From positions 1 through 42,900 of IMG/VR virus record IMGVR_UViG_3300033141_004410: DNA of 42,900 nt; one strand, 5' to 3'. The stretch is from a virus. The translations under genes and the position numbers were made by a program. The notes beneath the pieces are model-generated. The model made no database searches. It was not told where the DNA came from and saw nothing but the letters and a program-made list of their open reading frames with translations. How positions within the stretch are numbered: position 1 is the stretch's first letter; each line of letters opens with the position of its first letter. Shown piece by piece: positions 25,188-33,874 of the stretch.

Positions 25188-26096
25188 ATGCGTATCTTAT
25201 TAAAGGGTCAAAAGGCACAAGCACTCGAGAGGGTCCTTACTCTCGAGGGAGATGAAATCGTAGATGAGAACCCAGATTTTGTTATCACTTCTCAGCTTTT
25301 GAAGCCTGAGGAGGATCAATATAACTGCCCGGTTGTCGGGGGAGACTGTATCTTTCCTGAGGTTGTGCTCGCCTCCCTATCCCTCCCTTTCCCTGTTTCA
25401 GTACAGTCTCCCCTGAGCTTTTTAGTTTTCAAGTGGTTTGATCTCGACTGGAGAGAGCAGACACTCTTTGGGATCCCTCTTAAGACTCTAATGAACGAGG
25501 ATCTGGGGCCGAAGTGCGAGAATGGGATGGTATGCAACTTTGTTTCAAAAGGTCCTCTCTTGAAGCTCTTCGACAATGATAAGCTCAAGAAACTCTTAAG
25601 AGAGCTCAATTACTTAGGTTTCGTCAGTTTTGGAATCTCTCTCGACGAAATCCCAAAGATCAAGTTCATCCAAACGGGAGTTCCTTTCAATGGATTCTTC
25701 AACGTGATGGAAGCTACTCGTGGGAGGACGAGTGATTTCATTACGGGAGAGGATCCTACACTCTTTGAGTCTTGGACTGCAAATCTTGTGCTCTCAGTAT
25801 CGCCTTGGCCCTTTAGAGAGATTTGTGGAAGAGTCTGTATAAGAGGAGTCTCTCCAATAGTAGAGAAGCATCTCTATCTTTTCGGAGTAGAGAACTATCG
25901 AAAGAGTTATTATACGGAGAGAACTCTAATTGGTATTGCAACTGCTTGGAGCTCTTCGCTTAAGGGCGCTACGTCGAGAGTCCTTCAGACCCTGAGGAAT
26001 ATTGAGCTCAAAGAAAAGCAATTCAGAACTGATCAAAGGTTCGCTGCGCTCAAGGTTTATGATAAGCTTCAAGAGATGAAACTCTTAGGGGAATAA
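25188..26096 (+). CDS. degenerate ATP-grasp/PurD-like protein, 302 aa
   Basis: The layout recalls glycinamide ribonucleotide synthetase-like ATP-grasp proteins carried by some phages. It has a short N-terminal alpha/beta domain (MRILLKGQKAQALERVL, then DFVITSQLL and CPVVGGDCIFPEV) and a C-terminal ATP-grasp-like part (about 130-190, LKKLLRELNYLGFVSFGISLDE then FIQTGVPFNGFFNVMEATRG). Many family residues are not recognisable, so a catalytic role is doubtful. It is preceded by motif copy 3 without a normal GGAG site. Its 3' end overlaps the oppositely transcribed ATPase gene by 28 nt. The assignment is tentative. Confidence 0.5.
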   Translation: MRILLKGQKAQALERVLTLEGDEIVDENPDFVITSQLLKPEEDQYNCPVVGGDCIFPEVVLASLSLPFPVSVQSPLSFLVFKWFDLDWREQTLFGIPLKTLMNEDLGPKCENGMVCNFVSKGPLLKLFDNDKLKKLLRELNYLGFVSFGISLDEIPKIKFIQTGVPFNGFFNVMEATRGRTSDFITGEDPTLFESWTANLVLSVSPWPFREICGRVCIRGVSPIVEKHLYLFGVENYRKSYYTERTLIGIATAWSSSLKGATSRVLQTLRNIELKEKQFRTDQRFAALKVYDKLQEMKLLGE

Positions 26097-27262
26097 AAGA
26101 TTCCTCTAGCTCCTCGCTCGACACACTGGATTCGATTCGAGTGAGAAAGAGTCTCGATAATCGTGCTAAGATCTCTTGAATCTAGGCGATGTGAGAAGGC
26201 TCTCAACAACTCGGCTCTAGATACCTTTTCCTTACTTTGAATGAATCTATAAACTGCGTCAACTAGAGCTCCTCGCTCGTTTGTCATAATAAGATCAAGT
26301 ACTCGTGGGAGTAAGAGCTCACTTTGAGCTAAGATCTGTTTCGCTCCCTCGACGTGACGCCTTTCAACAAGAAGGGTCCTCTCTGAAGCTGCTAGGATCA
26401 TTGAGACTTTGAGTAAATGAACGTGTCTGCGGGATGCGTATCCCGACAGAGAAGGGTCGTTATAGAAGGGTGAATTATGATAGAAGTCTCTATAGATCTC
26501 TTCATAAAGATCCCAAGCATCGTCCTTGAGGACGACCTCTCCGTCAAGTGTTTGAATCTCAGAGAGGAGCTTAATAAGATTCTCATTTATTTTAAGCTCT
26601 TCCTCGGATAATCTTGGGCGAGGAACGGGGTCGGGATACTCTTCAACAAAGACGAAGATGATCCTTGACGTAAGTCCTCCTCCAATAGCGTCTGGAGGAA
26701 TTGCCTGCCTAACCCAATCGACAGTTGAGGCTCCAAGGAGTCCTAGACAAGCGTTTCGGATCTTCTCTGAGCCTCTCCCTTTCGTTCGATATTCGAAGCT
26801 ATCCTTACAATCATAGAGTGGTATTAAGAGAGATCCTAACCCTGCTTCATAGGATTTCTTATTAAGAAACGTATTAAGCTCATCTACTATAACAAAGCCT
26901 TCGGAAGTCTCTCGGAGGAACTTCTTATCCTCCATATGAGTTACTCTAAGAGCTCCGATAAGAGCTTCTGGAGTAATCTTCTGGCCAATGAGATTCGGGA
27001 GCGGGTCGAGGTGTCGTATAAGATTCTCGGCCATAGACACTGCGGAGGACTTTCTAGCTCTTCCGGAGGCTGCAACAAGGATGACGAAGAGGTTTGGGTA
27101 TATGACGAAATGTCCCATATCGAGCCAAACTCTTCGCCCAAGAGCACACGATACCGTCGAGATCCCACACCAGAGGGAGAACATATCTGGGATCTCCGTG
27201 TTCTCGGTGAGTCTGACGTAATCTCTGAGGAAGTTCCTTTCTTCGGAGGGAGTGTCTTTCAA
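26069..27262 (-). CDS. DUF3987-type replication ATPase/helicase-like protein
   Basis: This 397-aa protein has a P-loop SGRARKSS (66-73), a Walker B FVIVDE (123-128), then NACLGLLGASTVDWV and GGGLTSRIIFVF (about 188-230), where sensor and arginine-finger functions are expected. That order matches DUF3987-type proteins, often placed in phage replication modules as primase-helicase partners. The C-terminal 80 residues look like a winged helix. The start is probably TTG at 27262. It is the last gene of the leftward replication block. Confidence 0.75.
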   Translation of the reverse strand: MKDTPSEERNFLRDYVRLTENTEIPDMFSLWCGISTVSCALGRRVWLDMGHFVIYPNLFVILVAASGRARKSSAVSMAENLIRHLDPLPNLIGQKITPEALIGALRVTHMEDKKFLRETSEGFVIVDELNTFLNKKSYEAGLGSLLIPLYDCKDSFEYRTKGRGSEKIRNACLGLLGASTVDWVRQAIPPDAIGGGLTSRIIFVFVEEYPDPVPRPRLSEEELKINENLIKLLSEIQTLDGEVVLKDDAWDLYEEIYRDFYHNSPFYNDPSLSGYASRRHVHLLKVSMILAASERTLLVERRHVEGAKQILAQSELLLPRVLDLIMTNERGALVDAVYRFIQSKEKVSRAELLRAFSHRLDSRDLSTIIETLSHSNRIQCVERGARGIFYSPKSFIS

Positions 27263-27268
27263 TTGCCT

Positions 27269-27496
27269 TTATTCCTCGAACGAAAAGTTATAACCGCAGC
27301 TTCTACAGGAATAAGTGTCGGTGCCTCCGATAATGATTGTGAAATCAATTTCCCTCCGACATTTGTTGCAAACTAGTTTTATCTTATTTAAGAGATCTGC
27401 AACCTCTAGGTCACTCTCTAGAGGAGGGATAAAACTCAGTTGTCCATCTTCCTCTTTCGTGAGAAGTTTTAGGGAAAATCTCTCTTCAAGCTCCAT
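27269..27496 (-). CDS. zinc-ribbon protein, 75 aa
   Basis: AAAGGAG precedes the ATG. The C-terminal half has two CxxC pairs (VCNKCRREID and YSCRSCGYNF, about 42-70) spaced as in zinc ribbons. The N-terminal half is acidic. It lies between the MazG and ATPase genes and may be a small replication or transcription cofactor. Confidence 0.7.
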   Translation of the reverse strand: MELEERFSLKLLTKEEDGQLSFIPPLESDLEVADLLNKIKLVCNKCRREIDFTIIIGGTDTYSCRSCGYNFSFEE

Positions 27497-27497
27497 T

Positions 27498-27824
27498 TTA
27501 GACCTCCTTTAAATCTCCATGCCGATAGTCTCGAGTCTTATTGTAGAGCATCTTCTCTTCCGTCCTAGCTTGGAGATCAATTCCATAAAACTCACAGAGA
27601 TCTAAGAGTCTTATGAAGAGATCCGCGAGCTCTGACTCTACTCCACAGGGCTTATTACTCTCGTGCCAGAAGGCAAAGCCTCTCTTCCGATAGGCTTCAA
27701 GAGCCTCTGAGAGCTCGCTATGAAGAAGGGCAATCAAAGCTCCAAAGCTCCGATCCGAGTCCCAGAAACCCTTCTCTACCGCAGTCTTGTGAGCCAGTCT
27801 CTGAAGTTCCTTGATCGTCCTCAT
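27498..27824 (-). CDS. MazG-like nucleotide pyrophosphohydrolase
   Basis: The 108-aa protein has the all-alpha NTP pyrophosphohydrolase signature: SELSEALEAYR (36-46, with E37 and E40) and ESELADLFIRLLDL (63-76, with E65 and D68), which together bind magnesium. It would hydrolyse nucleoside or deoxynucleoside triphosphates and so adjust pools or an alarmone. The ATG overlaps the polymerase stop (ATGA). Phage MazG proteins are common; the substrate cannot be read from sequence. Confidence 0.82.
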   Translation of the reverse strand: MRTIKELQRLAHKTAVEKGFWDSDRSFGALIALLHSELSEALEAYRKRGFAFWHESNKPCGVESELADLFIRLLDLCEFYGIDLQARTEEKMLYNKTRDYRHGDLKEV

Positions 27825-30136
27825 TTTAATTCCTCCATATCATACCAATTCTTGCCAATAGAGAACTCAATTGGGATTTTAAGTGGAATCTCAACTCCTT
27901 CTATCTTAATCTCAGGACTTAGACACTCTTTCATTATCTCAACACACTCTTTCGTTCTGCTCTCGAGAGCTTCCACTACGATCTCGTCGTGAACTTGCAA
28001 GAGAGGGAAGCAACCTTTAGGGAGTTTTCGATCGAGGAGAAAGAAAGCCCTATTTATGATGTCTGCAACAAGGCTTTGAGGAAGAAAAGAATAAGCACTC
28101 TTGAAGGTCTCGTGATCGAGTCTCCCTAGGAAGATTTGAATTCTCCCAAAGGGAGTATCCAGTCTTCGAGTTCTAGTAACTTCTTGCTCGATGTATCTCC
28201 ACCATCTAAGGAGCTCTGGGTTCGAAGCTTTATATCTATCGAGAGCTCTCTTTGCCAATGAATAAGGAACTCCAGCTTGTTTGACTGCGATTCTAGGTCC
28301 TCCTCCATAGTTCGCAGCGTGGAGACAAGTCTTTGCAATTTGCCTTTGCTCTTTCGTTATACTAGATGTGTCGAAAATCTGAGAAGCATTCCACTTATGA
28401 ATGTCGAACTTAGGATCGAGGAAGTTCTTAATTAGAGTCTCGTTCTTTGAGAGCCAAGCAACTGCTCGAGCTTCGGCTTGAGAGAGATCAGCCTTAATTA
28501 AGAGCGAGCCCGGAGAAGCTATGAAGATCCTTCTAATCTCCCCACGAGGGATGTTCTGAAGATTTCCTCCGAGTCCCCTTGGAGTCTTAGAGCTTGAGAT
28601 TCTTCCAGAAACCGTCCCTGTAGCATTATAGGAGGTCCGCATTCTCATCCTGCTATCAAGCTTTGCTCTTAGGACTGTCGAAAGGAGCTTGATGTTTCGT
28701 CGATATTCTAAGCATAGATCGAAGATCTCGGAGTATTGAAGATATTTAGATCTTAGCTTCAAGAGGGCTTCCTCATCGACTGTAGTCGATCCAGTTGAGC
28801 GCTTCCTTTGAGGAGGCAAGCCCAAGTCCTTATAGAGAAAATCCTTCATTTGCTTCGGAGAATTTGGATTGATCTTTCTCTTCGTAACTCTCTCGAGCTT
28901 CTCAAGACACTCTTTCGCTTTCCTCTCAGTCTCCTTAGCAAGCTTTTCTCTAAGATCCAAGTCTATCAAGATTCCTCTATTCCCTGCTCGCGCTAGAGCA
29001 ATCATAGCGGGTTCAGCAAGACTCTTATAGAAGTCCCAAACTCCAAGCTCCTCGGCTTCTTCTCTTAGTCTCTCCGAGACCTCGAAAGTAACACAAGCAT
29101 CGTAGCAATTGTATCTCCAGGTTGAGAGATCACTTTGAACATCGTAGTCCGAATATCGAGGGACTTTCGTATAGATCGAGCATAAGAAATCGAGGCTCTT
29201 TGGAAGCTGAGAATAGCAACAATGTTGAACTACCATTGTATCCATATAGAGGTTCTCGATCTCGAAGCCAAACTCTCTTGCGAGGAAACTTGCGTCGAAG
29301 GGGAAGTTCTGAGCGATCTTCTCGACTTCCTTATCTCTAAACATTTGATCTAGAGCGACGAGGATTTGCTCTTCTTCAGATTCGGTCCAATAGGACCCAG
29401 AGGCTTCGGTTTTTAAGAGAGTCCTTCCCTTAGTACTTAGGGAGTATTGAGTTCTCATGAAGGGAATACTTAGGACCCTTGTAGGAGACGAAGCTAGAGC
29501 AAGGCATCTTACACGATCTCCAGAGGTCTCGATGTCGAAGGAGATCCTCCCGTTTCTCTCAGAGAGGAAGCTTAGAACTTGATCTATCGAGGGCTCTAAG
29601 ATAAATTCTCGCTCAGGGAGATCTAAGGTTTTAGTTTCGGATTCCTCGAGGACTCTCTTAAGATCAAGTTCTAAAATAGCTCTCTTGTTATACATTCTTA
29701 GGACGAACGCAGGATGATAGGTTGGAATAACTTTGAAGTTCTCTTGCTCGATTATGGAGCCTCTCCATTTCTCTATCGAGAGAGGTCTCCCTACGAGGGC
29801 TCTAAGAGCTTCTGCCCCAAGACAGCATACTACATTTGGGGAGCGAGATTGAATCTCCTCCCTTAAAGCTTCGATTGATTTTAAGAGAAAGGTCGAGGGC
29901 TCCCTTCGAGACTTATCTCGGTAGAAGGAAGAAAAATCATTTCTTGGAGGTCTTTGTTTTACGACATTCGTGATATAGCAAACTCTTCGATTTATTCCTG
30001 CTCTCGCGAGGCAAGCATCTAGGAGTCTCCCAGAGGCTCCAACAAAGGGTCTTCCCTTAAGCTCTTCGTCCTTGCCTGGAGCTTCTCCTACGAAGACTAT
30101 CTTGGCTCGAGATGGTCCTTCTCCTGGGACGATCAT
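27821..30136 (-). CDS. uracil-DNA glycosylase fused to 3'-5' exonuclease and PolA-family DNA polymerase
   Basis: The 771-aa replicase has three domains. Residues 1-165 are a UDG like families 4/5: GEAPGKDEE (17-25), GRPFVGASGRLLD (28-40), NVVKQRPP (57-64) and HPAFVLR (141-147). Residues 195-370 are a proofreading exonuclease with DIET (201-204), NFPFD (277-281) and YNCYD (342-346). Residues 375-771 are a family A polymerase: motif A KADLSQAEAR (549-558, D550), motif B RQIAK...NYG (598-611) and motif C VHDE (715-718). The position equal to E. coli Pol I F762 is His606. The fusion would link uracil recognition with replication. Confidence 0.92.
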   Translation of the reverse strand: MIVPGEGPSRAKIVFVGEAPGKDEELKGRPFVGASGRLLDACLARAGINRRVCYITNVVKQRPPRNDFSSFYRDKSRREPSTFLLKSIEALREEIQSRSPNVVCCLGAEALRALVGRPLSIEKWRGSIIEQENFKVIPTYHPAFVLRMYNKRAILELDLKRVLEESETKTLDLPEREFILEPSIDQVLSFLSERNGRISFDIETSGDRVRCLALASSPTRVLSIPFMRTQYSLSTKGRTLLKTEASGSYWTESEEEQILVALDQMFRDKEVEKIAQNFPFDASFLAREFGFEIENLYMDTMVVQHCCYSQLPKSLDFLCSIYTKVPRYSDYDVQSDLSTWRYNCYDACVTFEVSERLREEAEELGVWDFYKSLAEPAMIALARAGNRGILIDLDLREKLAKETERKAKECLEKLERVTKRKINPNSPKQMKDFLYKDLGLPPQRKRSTGSTTVDEEALLKLRSKYLQYSEIFDLCLEYRRNIKLLSTVLRAKLDSRMRMRTSYNATGTVSGRISSSKTPRGLGGNLQNIPRGEIRRIFIASPGSLLIKADLSQAEARAVAWLSKNETLIKNFLDPKFDIHKWNASQIFDTSSITKEQRQIAKTCLHAANYGGGPRIAVKQAGVPYSLAKRALDRYKASNPELLRWWRYIEQEVTRTRRLDTPFGRIQIFLGRLDHETFKSAYSFLPQSLVADIINRAFFLLDRKLPKGCFPLLQVHDEIVVEALESRTKECVEIMKECLSPEIKIEGVEIPLKIPIEFSIGKNWYDMEELK

Positions 30137-30137
30137 C

Positions 30138-31460
30138 TTATTTCTCCTTAAGTCTCTCTTGAGCTCTTAGAAAGTGTTCTCTATCTAGCTCGAAGCCTAA
30201 AGCTCTTCTGCCTAGAGCTTTCGCAGCAACTAGAGTCGATCCACTTCCTGCGAAGGGATCGAAAACTAAGTCTCCAATGTTTGTAGATTGCCTTATGAGG
30301 AACTCTAGGAGCTCTTGAGGTTTCTCGAAGGGATGGCGCTTCTCTTGGGAGCTCAAGGGAGGATAAAGGAGGACCTTCCTTGCAGGAGCATTTAGTCTCT
30401 TCTCTCGAGGCTCCTTACATCCGAAGAGAATAAGCTCATAACATGGACAGTAGGTGAGTCCACTGAAGGGAGCTGTCGGGCGTCCCTTGTCCCATACGAG
30501 AGGGACTTCATCTACGATCAAGTGATTAGCTTTGAGGGAGTAAATGAGATGATCATATAAGCAAATCGTATGGAAGAAATAGAAATGACCTTTTGGTTTT
30601 AGGACTCTCTTGAGTTCCGGAGCGAGCTTTCCTAAGAGCTCTGAGATCTCAAGGGAATTTAAATTATCTGAGTCTTTCAAGGTCCGAGAATAGGTTATTG
30701 CTTTTCTTTGAATATCTTTCTCTCGACGTTCCTCGATCGCTTCGACTCCGAAGGGAGGATCAGTTAAAATTAAGTCGACAGACTCGTCTTCAAGACTCTT
30801 AATGAGTTCTAGACAATCTCCTAAGAGGAGCTCCGAAGAAAGCTCAACCTTCCCTAGCTTGTGGAGCCTCTCAATACGCTCCGCTTCGAGCTTCTGATCG
30901 ACGCTCTTCATTGCAACTTTGAGCGGCAGAGTCTTTACTTGCTCTTTGAGATCCGGTCTTTCTCTCAAGATCTTTGCAAACTTGATCTCACGAGCAACCG
31001 CAGAGCGAGATCTCCCTATCGTTTCTGCAGTTTTCTCGATAGTCCAGCCTTCACCTCCCTCAGCTCCTTGGAGCTTTGAGCCATGAAGCTCGCGCTTAAG
31101 CTCGTCGAGCTGGCGAGTTAGTTCAATCTGTTCTGACCACTCAAGATCTTCTCGTTCAAGATTCTCTTCAAGCTCAATTTCTTTTTGCTGGATTCTAGAA
31201 AGCTCTTCTCTGAAAGTACAGGGAACTTCTCTCCAGCCGAGCATAAGAATAGCTCGAAACCTTCGTTCTCCTGCAACGAGCCTATATTTCCATTTGGAGT
31301 CTCCTTCAATTCTGGTAACAACCAGAGGATGAAGTAATCCGAGTCTTCTAATTGAATCACAGAGACTCTGAATTCGCTTGAAGTCTTTTCGTCCTCGGTC
31401 TTTCTCGACTTTGATCTCCTTAACATCTATTAGGACTCCCTTCTTATATTGCTTCGACAT
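30138..31460 (-). CDS. ParB-like domain fused to DNA methyltransferase
   Basis: This 440-aa fusion starts with a ParB/Srx-type domain: [10 protein letters not shown] (61-70) and [10 protein letters not shown] (96-105). An HTH follows (about 140-163, [20 protein letters not shown]). A beta-class amino-methyltransferase completes it: catalytic motif DPPF (234-237) before the AdoMet site DPFAGSGST (401-409). DPPF suggests N6-adenine methylation. Such fusions occur in phages and may protect DNA from restriction. It ends one base before the polymerase gene. Confidence 0.88.
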   Translation of the reverse strand: MSKQYKKGVLIDVKEIKVEKDRGRKDFKRIQSLCDSIRRLGLLHPLVVTRIEGDSKWKYRLVAGERRFRAILMLGWREVPCTFREELSRIQQKEIELEENLEREDLEWSEQIELTRQLDELKRELHGSKLQGAEGGEGWTIEKTAETIGRSRSAVAREIKFAKILRERPDLKEQVKTLPLKVAMKSVDQKLEAERIERLHKLGKVELSSELLLGDCLELIKSLEDESVDLILTDPPFGVEAIEERREKDIQRKAITYSRTLKDSDNLNSLEISELLGKLAPELKRVLKPKGHFYFFHTICLYDHLIYSLKANHLIVDEVPLVWDKGRPTAPFSGLTYCPCYELILFGCKEPREKRLNAPARKVLLYPPLSSQEKRHPFEKPQELLEFLIRQSTNIGDLVFDPFAGSGSTLVAAKALGRRALGFELDREHFLRAQERLKEK

Positions 31461-31488
31461 TTCAGAAAACCCTTTCTCTTTAAGAAAA

Positions 31489-31528
31489 GGAGAGAGGATT
31501 TCTCCTCAAGAGAGAAGATCCCCTCTCC
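31489..31528 (-). terminator. terminator or attenuator before the ParB-methyltransferase gene
   Basis: On the minus strand an imperfect 10-bp stem, GGAGAGGGGA (31528-31519) with TCCTCTCTCC (31498-31489), is followed by TTTTCTT. It lies between the SSB-like gene and the methyltransferase gene, about 29 bases before the latter's ATG. It could reduce read-through into the downstream replication genes. Confidence 0.5.
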
Positions 31529-31544
31529 TCGGAGAAGAAGAAAC

Positions 31545-31931
31545 TTACTCGACGATGTAGTCGTCAACTCGGACCGAGACACGAGTCTCTCCAGTATCTG
31601 GATCCTTCCAGGAACGCTCCTTTAAGAGCGCCCTTACTTCAGCTCCCGTGAGCTCCTCAGTGTCGATCCCAGAAGCTCCAGGTTTTAGACCCGCAGAGAG
31701 GAAGAGCCTCTTGATTCTCGTAAGCATCTTGATCGAGATGTGATCCTGCAGGGCTCGGCCTTTGAACTTCTCAGGCTCGATCACCTCGAATCTCACGACA
31801 AGCTTCGTGCTCGTTCCATCATTCGTCGGTTCAACTTTTGGTGCTTCAGCTACTCCAAGCCTGTAGATCCCAGGTTCCAAAGGGACAATTTCATCAGGTA
31901 CGTCGTCGAAGTTCATGTCAAGTCTTGGCAT
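31545..31931 (-). CDS. SSB-like protein (DUF669-type), 128 aa
   Basis: I take the ATG at 31931 with AGGAG seven bases upstream; the frame is open to 31949. The centre STKLVVRFEVIEPEKFKGRALQDHISI looks like an OB-type strand pattern known from DUF669 phage proteins, which are found with Sak4-type ATPases. It lies directly downstream of such an ATPase here. A role as single-strand binding partner in recombination is inferred from this pairing. Confidence 0.65.
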   Translation of the reverse strand: MPRLDMNFDDVPDEIVPLEPGIYRLGVAEAPKVEPTNDGTSTKLVVRFEVIEPEKFKGRALQDHISIKMLTRIKRLFLSAGLKPGASGIDTEELTGAEVRALLKERSWKDPDTGETRVSVRVDDYIVE

Positions 31932-31981
31932 TTCTGAGCTCCTCTTCAAAAAAGTTCTCGATTTCCACTAAATCCTTTCTC

Positions 31982-32719
31982 TCATTCGATTACATAATTC
32001 ATCCTCCTTAAAATCTCCCGTAAACCCAAGTTTTGATTTATGTCGTCCTCAACCTGAGAACGAGTCCTACAGGGAATCAGGGTTGAGCCTCTGGTTTGAA
32101 TCGTGTATTTCTGCTGAGTCCCTGTGCCTCTAATCTGAGTCGCCCAAACCTCGTCGAAGTAAGTAGGAATCTTCTCGGGAAGCTTCTGCCCAGGAGTTGC
32201 AATCTCGTAGCGAGAGACTCCATCGTCTTCAATTCTCCTCAAATGAGCAATCACAATTACTGCAATAGGAAGGGAGTGTAGGATCAGGAGGAGGTTCTCA
32301 ATCTCGAGGAAGGCCATCCCCCAGTGCTGGATGCGAGGAGGTTTTCCTAACATCCCATTTTGATCCATGATATGTCTCACAGCTCCATCCGCTAGTTTCG
32401 TATAAGAATCAAGGACCAAAACCTTGTACTCGGATTTGCCCTCCCTAATGTCTCTTGCGATCCCTGTGATGAACGAGCGGGCTTTGAGAAAAGAAACTGC
32501 TTTCTCTGGATCATCCTCCCAGCACTTCTTTACTTCGATCTCCTGTCGAGCTTTGTGGAATTGATCTTGAAAGGTCCTGACGCTTTTGAGGCCATTATCG
32601 AGATCAATCACGACAGTCCCTTTCCCTGCACTCGTTGCAAAGACTGTCTTCCCAGTTCCGTAGATTCCCATGAGGAGAATCTTCGGAGCATGTGGTTCAA
32701 TCTCCTTCAGCATTGACAT
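31982..32719 (-). CDS. Sak4-like RecA-type ATPase
   Basis: I take the ATG at 32719 with GGAG upstream. Of 245 residues, GIYGTGKT (18-25) is Walker A, KVLVLDSYT (99-107) Walker B, and AVIVIAHLRR (about 150-159) fits the sensor region. This is the compact core of the phage AAA_24/Sak4 group, which assists single-strand annealing recombination. The gene overlaps the ArsR-like gene upstream by 23 nt and precedes the SSB-like gene. Confidence 0.8.
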   Translation of the reverse strand: MSMLKEIEPHAPKILLMGIYGTGKTVFATSAGKGTVVIDLDNGLKSVRTFQDQFHKARQEIEVKKCWEDDPEKAVSFLKARSFITGIARDIREGKSEYKVLVLDSYTKLADGAVRHIMDQNGMLGKPPRIQHWGMAFLEIENLLLILHSLPIAVIVIAHLRRIEDDGVSRYEIATPGQKLPEKIPTYFDEVWATQIRGTGTQQKYTIQTRGSTLIPCRTRSQVEDDINQNLGLREILRRMNYVIE

Positions 32720-32993
32720 CTTGAGTCTCCTTTTGTTCAAAAAACTCGTTTAGGTTCTCGAGGAAGCTTGAAAATCCTTCTATCGACCAATAGTAGAGTC
32801 TATATTGTCCGCTTTGTTCAAAAAAGACGAAGCCCTCTCGAGAGAGAATGTTCAAGTGATGAGAGCATACCGAAGGTCTCATCCCAAGGGCCGAGGCAAT
32901 TCCTTGGACATATCGAGGAGATCTCTCTTTTAGTGTCCTTAAGATCTCGAGTCTCTTTTGATCCGAGAGGGCTTTAAGTTTCTGAAGAATCAT
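32697..32993 (-). CDS. ArsR-type winged-helix regulator, 98 aa
   Basis: The protein fits the ArsR/SmtB pattern closely: KALSDQKRLEILRTL (7-21), YVQGIASALGMRPSVCSHHLNILSREGFVFFEQSGQYRLYYW (28-69), with the recognition helix near 40-53. Metal-sensing cysteine pairs are missing apart from C43. It overlaps the nuclease gene before it by 20 nt and the ATPase gene after it by 23 nt. It is a candidate regulator of the early block or of host genes. Confidence 0.82.
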   Translation of the reverse strand: MILQKLKALSDQKRLEILRTLKERSPRYVQGIASALGMRPSVCSHHLNILSREGFVFFEQSGQYRLYYWSIEGFSSFLENLNEFFEQKETQDVNAEGD

Positions 32994-33873
32994 TGTCTTT
33001 CTCGCTTAGAAGGAAGGGTCTCTCTTCCTCAATCTCATATAAACCTAAAGCGCTCTTCCAATCCGCTTGGAGGCACAAGCTTTGATACTCGCAAGTATAA
33101 CCCGGTTCTCCGAATTGAGCATAAGAATTACAAGCTGCTAAGTTCTTAGGCCAATAATCAAGTTCCTCGCAAGCCTTTATCTTTCGATATTGCTCACCAT
33201 ACCAAGCTAGAAGGTCCTCGTAAGCTTGCTCCTCAAAGTAGATTGGAAACGAGAGGCTCTCCGCGTTCACAGCAGAGGTTCTAAGGGCCTCGAGGAAAGT
33301 GCCTCCAACTTTCTTATTCTCGTACATTGAGAGCGCTAGAGCATAGGTGATAAATGAAGGCATTAAAGAAAAGCCTGAAAGGAACCTTGTTGAGAGCTCG
33401 GAGGTTGTTTTAAACTCGATGGCCCAGAGCTCTTTCGTCTGTAAGTGCTCTCCTATTGCGTCGATCCTTCCTACGACAGGGATCTCTAAGCCAATGTCAA
33501 TAGAGAAGGGAAGCTCTTTGTCTGAGATTGAATTAACGACGGGGACCCCTTCTGGAGGATCGACTAAACGATATGGAGCTCCTTGGATGCGACGAGCGAA
33601 CTCCTCGAAGACCTTATAAGCTCGCTTTGGGTTTCTCTTCTCGTCTCCCTCGAGATCTCCCCAAACCCTCATGAAGCCTTCCATTGCCTTGTCGACGTCA
33701 TTCTCATAACAAGCCGCAAGACCGCAGTGGATTGCTTCTCCATAGGTGAGATAGAGAGTCGAGCGCCCCGGAGCTCTTAGACCCAAACCATATTGGTAGA
33801 AAAATCTCCTTAGGCATCTCGATGCGCAGGACATTGAGCTTGGAGACAAGTGCTTTCTTGGTCGATAGTTCAT
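32974..33873 (-). CDS. PD-(D/E)XK nuclease with probable Fe-S cluster (RecB/Cas4-like)
   Basis: The 299-aa protein has a GxxxH-like motif (GEAIH, 45-49), the catalytic D138 (VGRIDAI) and EFK (153-155, WAIEFKTT). Cysteines C16/C20 near the start and C248, C261 and C267 near the end are spaced as in Cas4/AddB-type iron-sulfur nucleases. It would resect or trim DNA ends together with the Sak4-like ATPase downstream. There is no CRISPR array in the window, so a Cas4 role in adaptation has no support here. Confidence 0.82.
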   Translation of the reverse strand: MNYRPRKHLSPSSMSCASRCLRRFFYQYGLGLRAPGRSTLYLTYGEAIHCGLAACYENDVDKAMEGFMRVWGDLEGDEKRNPKRAYKVFEEFARRIQGAPYRLVDPPEGVPVVNSISDKELPFSIDIGLEIPVVGRIDAIGEHLQTKELWAIEFKTTSELSTRFLSGFSLMPSFITYALALSMYENKKVGGTFLEALRTSAVNAESLSFPIYFEEQAYEDLLAWYGEQYRKIKACEELDYWPKNLAACNSYAQFGEPGYTCEYQSLCLQADWKSALGLYEIEEERPFLLSEKDNDSSET

Positions 33874-33874
33874 C

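Noticed and set aside
32974-33873. Cas4-like nuclease as part of a CRISPR system
   Set aside because: No repeat-spacer array and no other Cas protein is visible. The gene sits with Sak4-like and SSB-like genes, so recombination is the better context.
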